A DNA stretch of 64,000 nt from contig VZSE01015288.1 of NCBI GenBank assembly GCA_013398275.1, forward strand, positions 923,524 through 987,523. The letters run 5' to 3'. This stretch comes from Promerops cafer. Lineage: Eukaryota > Chordata > Aves > Passeriformes > Nectariniidae. Of the stretch, positions 39,701-54,059 are shown piece after piece. The notes beneath the pieces were generated by a model. That model saw nothing but the letters and a program-made list of their open reading frames with translations. It made no database searches and was not told the origin of the DNA. The position numbers were made by a program, and so were the translations under genes. Numbering within the stretch: position 1 is the stretch's first letter; every line of letters begins with the position of its first letter.

Positions 39701-42700
39701 TGAGAGCCCTCGCTGAAGCAGAAATTTTCACCTCACAAGAAGGCGAAGAGCAGGAGTTCCTGAAAAAACAGGCCAAAAGCATTTTCCCTATAAATAACAC
39801 TAATATCAGACAGTCTCCTGCACCTGAAAGAGAAACCAGTGGGCCAAGGACCTGGTCACTGGGCTGTACTGGTCCAAGAGATGCTGCTCAGGATATGAAT
39901 CATAGAAGCAGAACGGTCACATCCTGTTCTGAGTGTGCTGTTTATTTTTCCTCCTCCTTCAGTCCTGGACATCTCTGCTGTGCCTGCCATCAATGCTGCC
40001 AGCTGCAGAGGTTATAAAGGTGGATGTCTGTCAACAAGAACTGAACTATAATCACAGCAGCTCCTGAAGCAGCCATCAACTGGCAGCCAAGTTCAGAGAG
40101 GAGCCAGAAATCTATAGGTCAAAAACTTTTCCTAAAACTGACTGGTTTCTTTCTGTCAATGGGAGTACAAAGCAAAGAGCTGTTCTGATTTGGTTATCTC
40201 TCCCTAATCACTTGCCTTACACAGAGGTAAACCATTGGCCAAAAACAGCAGCTGAGGAAAAGCAGGCTCCCTACCTGGCACACACCAGCCTTGAGGCAGT
40301 TTTGGTATGTAAAATCAGTTCATAGAGAAGACCAGCTCTGCCTCCATATCAGTCTTTAAGACTGTGATAGGCTCTGAAGTAACAAACATATTCATTTTAC
40401 ACTGAGAAACTTTGTCCCTGATTTTCTGGTCAAAGACAAGAGGGCAGTGACAAGCACAGTATTTAAACTGCATGACACAAGGGTAGACCTGTGCCCCCCC
40501 CGTGCTGCTCATCTTGTGCCCCTCAATGAAAGACTAAGCAAGGAAGCCCTGGCTAATTTAAGCACAGTAGGACTTTACCACTGCCTTCCATGGGAGGAGA
40601 GTCCCGTTGCAGTTATACTGACACCTACCCAGCCACTGCATTTTTATAGGATGCCAGCAGACCCAACATGGGTGATACTATTTTTCCAATGAGTAACACC
40701 ATGGCTTGTCCAAACACACGACTGTGCAAAGGTCACCTTGAAAGGAATTGTACTGGAGATCCCATTCCTCTCTTAGCTAGAGGATGCAATTAAAAGTGTA
40801 TTACTTTAAATAATTCCCAAAGTCATGCCCTCATTGCTGCAGGATGTTGGGAAGGCAGATATTTAAGGGACTCCTTCATTTGTTGAGCTCATCACAAGAA
40901 ATGTTACTAATGCTTAAAAAGGTTTCCTTTGTGAAATCAGCCATTTAGAGCAGAAAGGTAGTGGAATTTACACAAGCAAGCATGCTCCATCAAAGCAAAC
41001 CATAAATTAACTGGCACACACATAAGATAGTCCAATAAGACCAGAGCTTCTTTAAGAAAATAATTGTACGAGATAGCCACTCTGAAACACATTAATATTC
41101 AGTCTTCCTGCCACGAGTGTAATTTTCTCTGACCTCAGCAGCCTTGAGCCCAGAGGACACACACCTTCCTAAGCCCTTTTGCTTCCCTTGCTCCTTGGAA
41201 CAAGATCAGCCTAGGTGTTCAGGGAGTTCCTGTGACAGCTGTGGCTTCCCATAGGACCTGAGTAGCCAGGAGGCAGGGAAGTGGCATAACAAAATACTAC
41301 ATTTGTATCAAGCCAGAATCACCTTGCCCCTACCAGTGACTTCAAAGGCATTTTATAGAGGGTGTCCTGTCTTTTTGTCACTCTTGCTGTTTCATATGCT
41401 AGAGCTACCTTCTGGAGGTATGGCAGATATACCAGCCCTCTGGGAACACTCTGCCCTTAACAGGGTGAGACCATAACACAAGCTGGAAGAATGGTGAGAC
41501 GAAGAAAAGAGTTGCTTTTCCTATACACTCCAGAGAATGCTCTTGAGCATAAGTTGGGGTGGAGCACCAGTTTCTAAAATCGTAGGGCTGCCTATGTCAG
41601 GAACAGCACCTTCACCCAAGCTGTCAGCTTTCTCAGGCCAGTTATGGTTTGTAACGTTGTGAGCAGAGCAGCAGAACTTTCCTGGCCCTGTCAGTATCCC
41701 AACAAAAAAGCCCCCAGTGACTTTTGTCAGGTTATCTTCAAGGCACTGGAAGCGTTGGCCCAGGATGGAGTGAAGACACTTCCATTCCCCAGACACTGAG
41801 CACTGGTCCAGCCACTCCCAAATTCAGGGTTATGACCCCATTTGGGCCTCAGGAATTATGAGAGGATTTACAACTAAAGGTCACATGCATCCAATATCTG
41901 TGCTAGTGCTACAGACTCAGAGTCATTCACATCCACTTCTGCTTCCAATCCCAGTGTTCCCTCATCTCAGTCTTATTGCTGGCTTTTAAGCAAGGAAGAA
42001 GAAACAGGCATAGTAGTATTGCATTTCTAGTATCTAGTTCTCAAAATTTTAGTTACTATGAAAAAATTCACCAATTAGTCTAGATTCTCAACAGTATTGC
42101 CTTTATTTGAGCAAGTGCTTTACCTAAAAAAAGAGAGTGAATATGAGAAAATTGGCTTCCTTGGTACTGTTAATATGGTTGAAAAACCTGGATGGTGAAA
42201 AAATAGTACCTCTGTCAGTGGCTTCATAGATAAAGCAACCTCTCTCAAATTACAAGAAGCATACATGTAATTAGCAAAAAATAAATACAATTTCCCTCTC
42301 AAGGAGCTGTAGAATTCCTCTCTGAAGCAGCTTGTCTGGGGCCATATGACAGCAATCTACTCATGTACTAGCAATATGCTCCAGTGGGAAGCAGGTAAAA
42401 CAAACATTAGACAAAGGATCAACATCTCCCTGCACGAACTTACAGATTCAACCAGGAATTCTTCATGTACTAGGCCTGTGAGGAAAACACTTTGAAAACA
42501 CATCCTGATAACAGCTTCATGCTAAATAATCCCAAAGCCTGTAGAGCTGCCCTTCATGCCCTGCCCTAGCAAAATCTCATTATTCAATCTATACAATGTA
42601 TATTGGTGGTATAGAGAAATAAGGAAATGGGGAAGAAAAAGAAAAAAAAAAAACAGAAAAAGAAATTGTGAAGCATATTTATGCCAGCTGGATCTGATAT

Positions 42701-44932
42701 TCCCTAGGATTAAGGAAGTCACAGCACTGCAGGAACAGCATTGACAAAAAGTCCCCAAATCCTTCTGTCTTTTGCTGTGTGCTTCAAAAAGTTGTCATTG
42801 ACTTTAGCAAACACAGCTCCAAAATATTTAAATAAAATTGCCCTTGAAACCATTCACCCACTTTTCTATGTCAGCAAAATCGCTGTGCACTATAACTATG
42901 CCAGTTAGTTCTTTTTGCACAAGGATCTACCTGGAAGACAGGCAAGTTTGATTTGTACCTGTTTCATGGATGCCTGAAATCACTATGATGCCTTCCTGTG
43001 ACCCTGCTAAAAGGGATTTTAGTGTGCTCCTTGGAGGGGAAGCAATAAGGAAGCCTTGGTACAGCAGTTCATGTTTATGAAGGGATTCGTCCATGAAATT
43101 CAGACAGACATATGGTGATCATGCTGATACTACAGCTAAGAGTCATCATTCCTCACTTTCTTCTCTAATTTGAAATAATTCACAGCAATTTATACATCCT
43201 AGACAGTTTCTGCCGTGCTTATAATTTTAAATAATTTCAAGTATGTAAATAACTAACTTAGAGCCAGAAAAAGGGCAGAATGCTACAGTGAAAAAATGCT
43301 CATGCTACTCGAACAGGCAAAGACCATCCTCATCATTAGCAATGGTGAGTGACACAAATTTGATGCCTCATCTGCTAAAAACATAGATCTAAAGTAAGTT
43401 TAGGAAGAGGGCTTGGAGCTCAACATGTGCCCCAGCACATGAACAAGGTTCAGACACAATTCTAATGTCCTTTTTGGTTTTAAAACTCACTCATAACAGC
43501 GCAAGACAGAAGGAGAGCTGCAGCCTCTTTGAGATGATGTAGGACAAGCCATCCTGGAATTACCCTGGGAAGAGACTACTGCATTCAGAGCCAAGGCAGG
43601 CAAGAGTTTGATGGTACTAGCTAGTCCAAAAAAGAAATTATAGAAGATATAAATCAAAGATCAGTGACAGCTTTGGAAATCAGCTAGTACACTACATCCT
43701 GCCAGCCCAAAAACCTGCATCTCTTCAAACTCAGAGGAACTGTCAAAGTCATTACTGAATAACTGAGGGAAACAAAATATTGACTTGAAGTCCTTTGTGC
43801 TCATAAATCGCAGGTTTCATTTTTCAAGCTTCAAGTTTCCTCACCTATGCAAATGCAGTACCTCAGGAAGTCTTTCACCACAGTTTGTTCCTATCCATGT
43901 CAAAACAAATTATCCCTGTTATCTAAGCTTTCTTTGGCAAAGCCGAATTATTTTTCTTTACTATTGTGTCCACCCTCCAAAAAATAATCAACTAAAACAA
44001 TTACCTTCTCATTCATTTTGATTAATTCTGTTCTTCATACTCATTTCTGGCACAAACACTCACAATGAACAGATGATAGCAAAGTACTTAAAATACAGGG
44101 TCATATAAACACTGGTGCAAATCTTGGGCCCAAAGGCTAAAGTATTGCTCCAGCAAAAACCTCTTGGGATTTTATTACTGGTTTGAAGCAGAGTCTGCAG
44201 CATGAAGGTGACAACATTGGTAGTGTAGACTTGGACAAAATTTATCTCTGAGGAACCGCAGATGAAATCTTAGCAATGTAAACAGGTCTTCTTGTACTTA
44301 TGGTAAATTTAATCTGTGATACTGATTTCATTTCCCTTGGAGGTCCAGATAACCATCTGGTATAAATCAGACTGATTCCTTTGACTTCACCAGGATTATT
44401 ACGCTCCAAGCCAGTTACAGATCTCACCCAGTGGCTAAGGAATATTTGCTCATTTTCACTTAAAGCTGGCAAATACTGATAGCTTTAAGTTTCCAACCAA
44501 AGGCAAAGGTGAGCTAAACAAAAAATATTTTTTCTAAACAATGCAAAAAGGAAAACCAGACATTATTTCAGGTCAGACTAAAACATTTAATTGAAATTAA
44601 ATGAATAGGCTTAGACTTAAGAGTGAAAAGCAAAAGTTAAAAGCTTTTCTTCAAAAAACACCCCAGGAAATGGATGGGGGGCAGGGGGCACAAATATCTA
44701 TGCTTCACAGTAGAGGGTCAAAATAGAGAGGCAGTTTTCTGTCAAAAACACTAGAATTATTTCTTTTAGGGAGCAACAAAGAAACCTTTTTTTTTTCTAA
44801 AGAGAACAGGGCAAGTTCTACTCTATATGATGCATAATTCTTCAAATTCTCACTTTTTTGCAGGTTCCGTATGACCTGGTCGTGGGGGCAGAAATCTGTC
44901 CTTCCAAGCAGTAGCTAGTTTGTCTTTGACAA
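33731..44932. other. Long unassigned non-coding stretch
   Basis: About 11.2 kb with no recognised gene or transposon. Low-complexity features within it: an A10 run followed by G-rich sequence near 35212-35240, a G9 run at 36542-36550, a T-run near 37963-37971, C7 at 40495-40501, and a long A-rich tract at 42632-42666. Three modest plus-strand frames in tandem at 39243-40017 are discussed as a finding. None shows a recognisable domain. Confidence 0.45.
42632..42666. repeat. A-rich low-complexity tract
   Basis: Purine tract with an A12 core (42642-42653) flanked by GGAAGAAAAAG and CAGAAAAAGAAA. Confidence 0.85.
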
Positions 44933-44947
44933 CAGCAGCAGCAGCAG
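44933..44947. repeat. (CAG)5 trinucleotide run
   Basis: Five uninterrupted CAG units. They do not fall in a supported coding frame. Confidence 0.9.
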
Positions 44948-47900
44948 AACAGGAACCTCACAATCTGATTTATCTCTTCTGTTGTCCTTTCAGAGTCTGT
45001 CCTATATCTTCAATATCTTTCTAATGTGAATAATCTGGTACAACCTAACATTAGCAAATCTAGGAATTGGAGGGAACTGATTTCCTACTGCTGAGCTGTG
45101 CTTCACACAAGGGAGAGACCAGATCACACGTAATTGCAGAGGAGCATGTGTGCTTAGCTGTTGCATTCACCTCTTACCTCACCACCTGTTTCACCAGGCA
45201 CTTGCACACAGTGTTCAGGATGCAGCAGCCTTGGCAGAAGGGTGTACAGCTGGCACTGGGAGTGTGGCTCAGTCTCCAGACCTGGATGCAGAGGTCCAAA
45301 ACACAGGAGGTCCAGCATCAAAACACAGCCCCTTCTAGTTCAGTAGCATCAGTAACAGACCATTATGTCTGTCTAAAGGCTATCCCAAACCATTTATTAG
45401 CTGTGAGGGACCTGAATGCCTGGCTCTTTCTGAAGCCTGATGTCCAGAAATAAGGTGCTGCTCCTGAGCAAGTCAGCCTTTGAAAAATCCACGTGTTGAA
45501 ACCGCAGGCATTCATTCAGCCTCTGTGCTGCTCTCTAAGTTTCTGCTGCCTCCTCTCCTCTGAGCCACAGCCAACACGGTTCATTTTCCCTCCCTGCCTC
45601 CCCATGTACCTCCTCAGGACACAGCCAGATGCTTCTTTGAAAACAGCTCCTGCCTGCTTCCCAGTCCTCCCCTCCCCTGCTCCTTCCCTCTGTCAACAAA
45701 TATCTGAAGGATAGGATGTCCCCATACATCATGGTTAATACAGTTTGTCAATATTAAAAAAAAAGGCAACAACTGCAATTGTTTAAAATGAGGCAAAATT
45801 TGGATAAGACAATCTCTCACCTTGCAGAGACTGCTATGGATTCTCTTAAAGTGTTGTGAGCTCTTGCCTCCACGGAAAACGTATCCAGTGCTCAAATGAC
45901 TTGCAGCTACTCCTTGGCATTGCTTGACAAGTTTCACTCCTACCTAAGTAACATTTCTTTCAGTACATGCTACATAGTCTGATGGCAATCAGGATAAGGA
46001 TACTCATACCAGGGACTGTGCAGTCCCTGGATGTGCATGGCCCTTAAAACCAACTGAATTCAGCAGACAAAAAACCCTCAACTGCAGAAATAGCAGCTTC
46101 GCACTGCCTATTTCTTTTTAAAAGTAGAGCTTATTAGCTCCTCACAGCTGGTGCCTGGGTGGCATCAGCCATCTGGAATTTGAGTTTTTCTCTCTAGGAA
46201 CTTTGTTTTACCAGTCACATTTTCATTTGCTCTTCAGAGTTAGAAAGCAAGTGAAAATTAAGAGCAAGTATGCTCCATGATCCTCTGAACTGTACTTTCC
46301 AGTTGACCGCTGGACTCTAATCTCTAATTTTGTTGCCAGGCATTTATCTTCATAATGGATGGATTTGGTGTTACCTTTCCAGAGCTGTTTTCTGACAAGG
46401 AATTTTAATTTGAGGTGACTTATGCAGAGTCCCAGCACGATTGATTCTGAGAAGTACTCATTACGGGTGTGATCAGCTCTCCCAGAAGAGCAAGACTATC
46501 ATACTTGATATGTGAGGCAGGAAAGGACAACAGCACCGGCCATTTGGCCCTAGGAGACTGTGATTTTCAGTAGAAAACAGGTAAAACTTGGCATCAACTT
46601 TGAGACATAAAAGTAACATCTATTGATTCATTAAATACATTTCACATTAAAATAAACGGGAATCACCTGATTCAAGGCTAACATGTTTGTGTCAGCTGGA
46701 CAGTTAGGAAAGACCCTAAATATCCCCTTCTTTTTTGCTTCTTGGGCTGGGTTTTGTTTTTTTTACCTACAAACTTCAGACAATGGCTCAGCTGTGGCCG
46801 AATCAATTTTTTTAAATTATCTTCCATCATAAAGAGGTATTTCAAATCCTAAATGTAGGGACTGGAAAGGAAAGGAAATCTGAGAGAGCACTAGAACAAA
46901 AAAAACCATGGAGCTTGTCACCTAACAAACCTTTCAGATAGATAAACAAGCCTCAAAAGCAATATAAATTCAATGTCTGTCTTGGCCTTGTAAGATATGC
47001 CTGGATTGGGAGCATTAGTTTTACTACCCAACTTTCAGGCACAGGTGGCTATTCCAGCAGTATGCAAAGGTTACCCAGCAAACATCTGCTCACCTAGGGA
47101 ATAACATCCCCCAAAACGCCTGATCTCTCTGTGCATCATACACTGAACAGCTGCAGAGTCAGTCCTTTTGCAAAAGGCTGAAGCAATGAAACTCCCTGTC
47201 TAGTTCTCCTACCTTCAAATCTCTGTAGTGTTTCTGGTCTTTTTTTACCATAGTCTTACACTTTATTTCTTCTGTGAAGACCGCCTTGTAAGTGTTCTTA
47301 CCACCTGTTTATGCAAAGAGAGACAAATGTAATTTCCTTGCAGTTGCATAATCTCATCTGTATTCATAGCTATATGAATATTGATGCAAGTTTTTCCCTA
47401 TCCCTTCCCTTTTCCCAATACAAGGATTCTGTAAGGAAGAGTCCCAAGGAAAATCTGAAAAGTTGTTGTTGTGACTCACATTTATTATGCCCCAGCCAGA
47501 CTTTTCTTATGTAAGGCTGAGTCACTCATTAGCTGAACCTTTGCAAAGAAAAAAAAAATAGGGGCTTTTTTTTCAATACTCAAGTCTCAGTTTTTTATTT
47601 TACATGGATTATGGCTTCACCAGAATTTTTATTTAATTTCCTGTGACTTTCCTGGTTTTCTTTTTAGTATTTCTTTCATACAGCAGCATCCTTATGCCAC
47701 TTGAATTGACTTGAGTCTCGGGTTGCCAGGCAATACATTTCCAGGTGAAATTGGTTCTCTTGAAACCTCTTCTTCCATTTCACATGCTCTGGGTGTTTCA
47801 TATTTATTTTTCAGAGCCCCAACAACACACATGTGACTGAGATGTATTTGTCTCCCTGTGCCTACAAATGCAGTTGTTGAGAGGTCATTCCTAGTTTATA

Positions 47901-50900
47901 CCTTGGAACCTCATTGCCTTATATACAGCCCTCACCCCACTGGCTGCCCAGCCTGCCTGCTCTGAGGAAACAGAGCAGACCTGTGTGTCTGCTAATTTGT
48001 TGTGAACCTGAACAAGCCTCCTGGTGACTGTGATTCCTACAAAACTTCTCCCCAGATCTTTCCTGCTGGTCTCTGTGAATCCAACACATCTGAAACAAAA
48101 TGCTAGGGCAACTCTCTTTCTGACCAAACATTAACGTGGTCAATTACTTTAAGTGAAATTGGAGGAAATTGACATCTTCACACTGCTCTTAATATATTTT
48201 TTGTCTTTCAGGTTCAAAGTACCCATATTTTCACATTAGAAAAGAAAATTGTGGTCCACATCTAGTTTCCTAGGCTTCACTGGCAAATCTTGACTGTGAT
48301 GTTGGTGGGTACTGTCTAGATGGCAAAAAACTAAAACAGATTTACCAGATTTTCCCCAGAACAAGTTTTAGGAACCCATGTGGCTTCAGCTACCCTTGAA
48401 AACATGATGTAGAAAAATAACCTGCCTTGACCTTTTACAGTTACATAGTAAAAACAAATGAAGTGCTTTTGTCCAGTAGGAAAACAAAGTGAACGAAGGT
48501 GTGCTGGTCAGTGACTGGCAATTAAATCATACATGGTGAAGTGTAGCTTGTATCTTGCAGGGATTTGATGCCCATGTTTGTACATCTACTGCCCAGCAGA
48601 CAGGAGTATAACTGCAAACTTTTATGTCTAGCAGCTGCCAATGGGCTTCAGATTTATTTGGAGGGGAAGGTCTCTGAAGTTAGGCAGAGAGTTCAAGCCC
48701 CATATTTAGTTTAACCTTGCCCGGTGGATGGGTCCCACATCTCTGAGATTTCCAACTACCACATCAGATCAATCTTTGTCTAAATGAAAGCTGTGCCAAA
48801 GTGGCCAATCACTGTCATGTCTTTTCTCCATCAAGAGCCAGTCAGGGATTACACACATCTAACGCATTTAGACAACTGTATCAAATATTTCTGCTGATAG
48901 ATTGACACCAAATATTTGGCTTCAAACATGAAGATGCTTCAGGCAGAAACACAGTGAGGCCACAATTTCATAGAAACCTTAAACCACCCCAGTCCAGCCC
49001 AACAGACGACTCTCATTCCTACCCCTCACCTGCCCCTTTGCTGGTATTGCCCTAAGAATTCTGGCAGCTTCACAGTCCACAGGGTGAAAGAAGTGATCCA
49101 GTCAAAGATAAGCTCACAACAACAAAAAAGAAAGGTAAGTCTCAACATGGATGGATGGTCTAGCCCCCACCAGTACATGACCCAACAGCATGTCCAAGGC
49201 CACCAGAGAGGAGGAGATAGAAGGGTAGGACTCTGTGGTAGGCACAGAAAGTGGGTAGGATTGTTCTTTGTGGTGACAGTTAATGCCAGGACAAATTGTT
49301 GGAGACCTGTGGCCACGGGGAAGGAAGGAAGGCAAAGCCCCCAGCAAGGGATGAGTCAGGAGAGCATCAGCCAGAAGAACAACAAGATGAATTCTCAAAG
49401 ATCCAAGCATGTGTGCTGGTTTTTTTCCATTTAAGACTCACGCAAATAACTGTGATTGATTTTCCTACTGTGCATGCTGTAAATAACTACTTCTGCTTAG
49501 GTTTTACTTTAGTCTAACTGAAATAACAGTGATTTTCACCACAGATAGCTGACATTTCTTGTCCAAAAAGGATAGTGAAGTGTAGTGGACCTGAAAACTC
49601 TACATGTGAAAACTCACCTTCAGAAGTGCCCAAGCCCTGCAGGGTGTTTTCCAGGGAATCCAAAGGGTACAGGAGGGTGTCTCAACTGAGTTGCAGCAGA
49701 TAGCCTGAGAGATAGCATTGTGGGTCAGAAGAAGAAATGTGTGTGGTGCCTGTCAGGATCCTGAGCATCCCAGAGAATTTGACTTGTCACCAATGTCACA
49801 CACAGAGGCAAACTGCAGCAGGAGGAATTTCAGCCTCTTAGCATCAACATATCAAATTGCACTGAAAGCAGAAAGAATACACCAAATGTTGATTTTGAAA
49901 ATGAAATTTGATGTGCCCATGGCCAGTTTTACACTTCCTTTTCTGTTGACACAGAAGAGGGTCAATATTTGCTATTGTCAGGCTCCTATGTGCTTGCTAC
50001 AAATACATATTTGCATGAAGCTCAGCACTACCAAGGCTTTTTGATGGTAAGCTAAAAGAGGAAAAATTAACTCAGCAGTGTTAAAAATTAGTGGGAAACC
50101 TCTCTTCAAACTACTAATTCTTGTGGACAATGTTTCAAGGTAGTTGCCTCATTTAAGTACTCTGTAAATACAACTTCCAAGAAAAAAATTGGTGTATTTC
50201 AGCTCTAGACTAGCCTGAGCCACACCATAGCTCAGCTGTTGAAACCAACTTCTGAAAAGATCCCTGTGAATACAATTTTGTCAAGCAGAGTTGCTGCTGC
50301 AAGCCAGGATCAGCTGAAGAAATGTGGATTACATCTGCTTCATTGAATCCTGTTATTATCATTATTACTTCACAGCTCATATTTTCTTCCCAGTGCAAGG
50401 CTCTCCAAGCACAGGAATTCGCTGAGCTTCTGGTAACTTGCCACACACACTAACAAAGCTGGCATTTATCATGGCTTGTCAGAGCTGCATTGCAGCTGCT
50501 GTGTTCCTGATCCTGCTCCTGCTCCTGCATGAAAAGCCCTGGGCCCTGCAGGCAGGCATGGTGAATCCACACACTCAGTGTTGCACAGTGCCACACCACT
50601 CCTTTCCCACTCACCCAGAACTTGCCACTCGCGCTTTGTCTCATTTCTCTTGCCCCCAGCTTTGGCGAGATGTACCTGCTTAAAGCAACTCTCCCCACCT
50701 CAAAGGCTGATGGTCTGCTCTCCCCTCCTTCTGCCCATTTTCCACCAGCACAGCTCTGTTTCCCTGGCTGGGCTTTTCCACACAGTTCCATACCTTGCAG
50801 TGGCAAATATCAATGCTGTGACTGGACCCAGTGCCGATGGTCGGGGCTAGCACCAAAGGCAATTGTAATACCATACAAAAATTTTTGACAAGCACCAAAA

Positions 50901-53900
50901 AATCATGTCCTACAGTAGGCATTCCCCATGGCTACCGGTGTTGGTGCAGGCTTGTATGAAAAGGAGGCCCTGTCAGCTCTGCCTCCTGGCTCAGCTAGCA
51001 AACCCTGTGTGACATTAGTGTATAAACGAACAGCCCAGCTTCTTGACAGCTTCACCAGCAGCTTCTTCTGTTCATTTTTCCATTTATGAAACATATGTTT
51101 TTTTAAAGGTCATAATATTGTAGGCTCCTGGTGTTTGCAGCACATTTATCTTCACAGAGGTGGCATTTGGTTTGGTTGTCTCTGCCCATCATAGACTTTG
51201 CTAATTCTTTTATTTTCTCCTGGCAGGGTTAATGAGCTCATGGCTCACCTTTGTATTTTTAGTGCTTTTGTATTACCATACTTTGGATGGAACTACACAG
51301 CTCCCAAAAAGTGTTAGAGAGACCTAAACAAGCCAGGAAAGAAACAAAGAGCTCAAAATCAACTTCTTCTTTCCTTGCCTCCTTAAGAGCTCCTTCAGTA
51401 AGCCCTGAAGACAACACAACCTCTCCCACTAAATTGCAACATGTCGAGCTTCCTTTTTTAGGCATCCAATATTGGGAAACAAACACTCAAAACTACCATG
51501 TCCTGTTGCCCACACTTCATTCTTCTATTCAGATGAAGAGTGAAGTGTGGGGGAAGACAATCATTATTAGTATAACCAATTCTATACAAGGATTAAGATC
51601 TACTAACTATCATGAAAGTAAAATCTGACACCAGAGAGTAACTATTCCCAACTTTTCATTTGTGTATGTTAAATGAGGAATGAAAAAAACAAACAGAAGA
51701 GGGAAAGAAGGGGGTCTTTTCTTTTTCCTTCATTTTACCCCTCACTGCAGCATAATTGTTGAAGACATTCTCATCCTTTTCAATTCTTTCTTTCCCACAG
51801 CTGCACATGGGCTGTGGTATTAGTGTGAACGTGGGGAGACCAGTTCACAGAATACATGAACAGATATCTTGTTTCTTTCTCTTGGCAACTCTGGGGACTA
51901 CTTCCACTTTTTCTGTTTATTTTTTCAGTTTTACCTCAAAAATTTTGGATACACAAAATACACAGGACAGCTCTTTTCACCTTTGTCTATCCCTGTACCA
52001 GGCAAAGTTTTTACTACTTTCTGTATCTTTACCAATGTTTAAATTTTTAATGGATACTTTTCATCCCACTTTTTCTTTAATACAGGGCATGCTAAAGCTC
52101 ACACATCCTCATGGGCCAGGATTAGAAGGTCTCACCTCACACCCCATCAGCCAGAGGAAGAATATACCCCAGTGTGAGCTCTCCTACAGCCAACTCTGCA
52201 TTCTCTTCTGCGTGCAGCTCCTCTGGGCTATGGAAACTTCACAAAACTTCTCAGTGGGAGATGGCAGGTGTCCAAAGGTACACCAAAAAGATAACCAATG
52301 GGATTTTCAAATATTCTCCACAGGCCTATTTCCAAAATCAGATTCCTTCAGAAAACTGCACTGTTGTCACCTGCACCACTTGGCTTTTTAAAAAGCTTTG
52401 AACTGTGAAGCATAAGCTCTTTATAAAACCTGCTGCAATTTTTCCCTTTTCTGCCAGCCCTAAGACCGCGTCTCACACTCCTTGAAAGAAGGAGTGGCAT
52501 TTCCAGCCCCTTTCCTTGTCACACAACTTACCCTGTGCTTTCAATGACATGTCATTTGTTAGGTCTAAACCACACTCCTTACATCCTTACAGCTTACCCA
52601 AACCATGCATGCTATTGGGTAGCCTCCCACAGAATGGTAAGCACCTTATCCCTGGGCTGGCTGGATGTGGAACAATTATTACATGAATAACCTTGATGTG
52701 TGGTGTGGTTTGTGTTAGCATGGGCAGGGCAAAGGCAAACCTTTGCATACAAGTAGTGTATTAGCCCAAGAAAGGGCTGAGGTCCTATAGGAATTTTTTT
52801 CCATAGCTCCAGACAAGCCTGAGGAAGCAGTGCCTTCTGCTCAGGTGAGATTAAATACCGCCACTGCAATACACTTGTTGCAAAGGCCAGGGGTGTTTCT
52901 CACAAGCTCTGCCTGCTTCAGGGCACCTGGCAGCACCCTGGAGGCAGCACCAAGCTGGAAGCAACAGCATGATCCAGTGCCTTGCACATGGAGCTCCCTG
53001 CTCCTGCCCTTTGCCAGTGCACTGGCAGCACCTCCATCAGCTCTTGTTTCAGGGGTGCTTCTGCCAAACAGAAAAGCTCGACCCTCTCCATGCCAGGGCA
53101 GTCTCCAGGCTCCTCTTATCAATGGCTGCTGCCACTGGTGAGCGAGTCTGCAGCTCCGAGGCCACATGGAAACTCTCATAAATACTGTGAAAAACAAGAT
53201 GGTTTTATCCTGCTAGGCATTAACAGAGCACCCAACATACCTGTGGGACAGAAGAGAGAGAGAGGCCTTGCAGGCTGGCTGGATTTACACACAATTCAAC
53301 TTGAATCTGTAGATAGCCCTTGCAGCAGACATCCCACTCCAGGGTAAATCCATCTGTGTGCATCCTAACTGGAGCCTAAGGTGTCCAGAACAACAGGTTT
53401 TTTTCATTTTTCAGCAAGAGAGGACCAAAGAAGTGTTAATCAAAGTGTATCTCCGTCCAACTAAGCAAGTCTACTTCAAAATATATCCTCTTCCATGTAG
53501 AATAAACATTTGCTCTGAGGACTGAAAATTGCTTTTAGACTTTTAGCCTTCACAGACTGCTGTGTTCTTAGGTTTCTCTTTTCACCGTGAACTTAACTTT
53601 CTTGTTAGTCTTTGGCCTTTTTTTTAGTATCTGTTGGAGAAACCCACATGAAGTAAGGTTGCTGATTGGATGCACCCAGTAATCCATACCCAGGCTGCCT
53701 GTGATATGTAAAAAACTCTACTAACACTAGTAGGGCCATACATCCTTGGGGGGTTTACCCACACTGTGAACACAAGCAACATGGTGGTGGGTTATACAGT
53801 CTCAAGCTGAGGAACCTGAGGAGGGACTACATCCATTCTGACATATTTATGAAATCTTTTACTTAGAAGCTTTCAGTTAACTTCAGATACATGTTGTACA

Positions 53901-54059
53901 CATCAGAAATGAACAACCCATCCCTGTCTTATAACCTGTGACTTGAAAAGATGGAGTTGTAACAGACTCCTCTGCTGGAAAGGCAAAAGGCTAAATTGGA
54001 CCCCAGTGGGTGGAATTTAACACAATACTCTCTGCTCTGACAGTCCTTTTGTAACACCA
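44948..54059. other. Long unassigned non-coding stretch
   Basis: About 9.1 kb with no recognised gene or transposon. It includes a plus-strand pyrimidine-rich patch at 45540-45700, A/T homopolymers near 47547-47572, GC-richer patches near 50500-50700 and 52870-53165, and the longest open frame of the window, 211 codons at 51756-52391, which is Phe/Ser/Leu-rich because the DNA is T/C-rich. I do not annotate it as a gene. Confidence 0.45.

Noticed and set aside
44933..44947. (CAG)5 as part of a polyglutamine-coding exon
   Set aside because: The run is short and no supported coding frame contains it.
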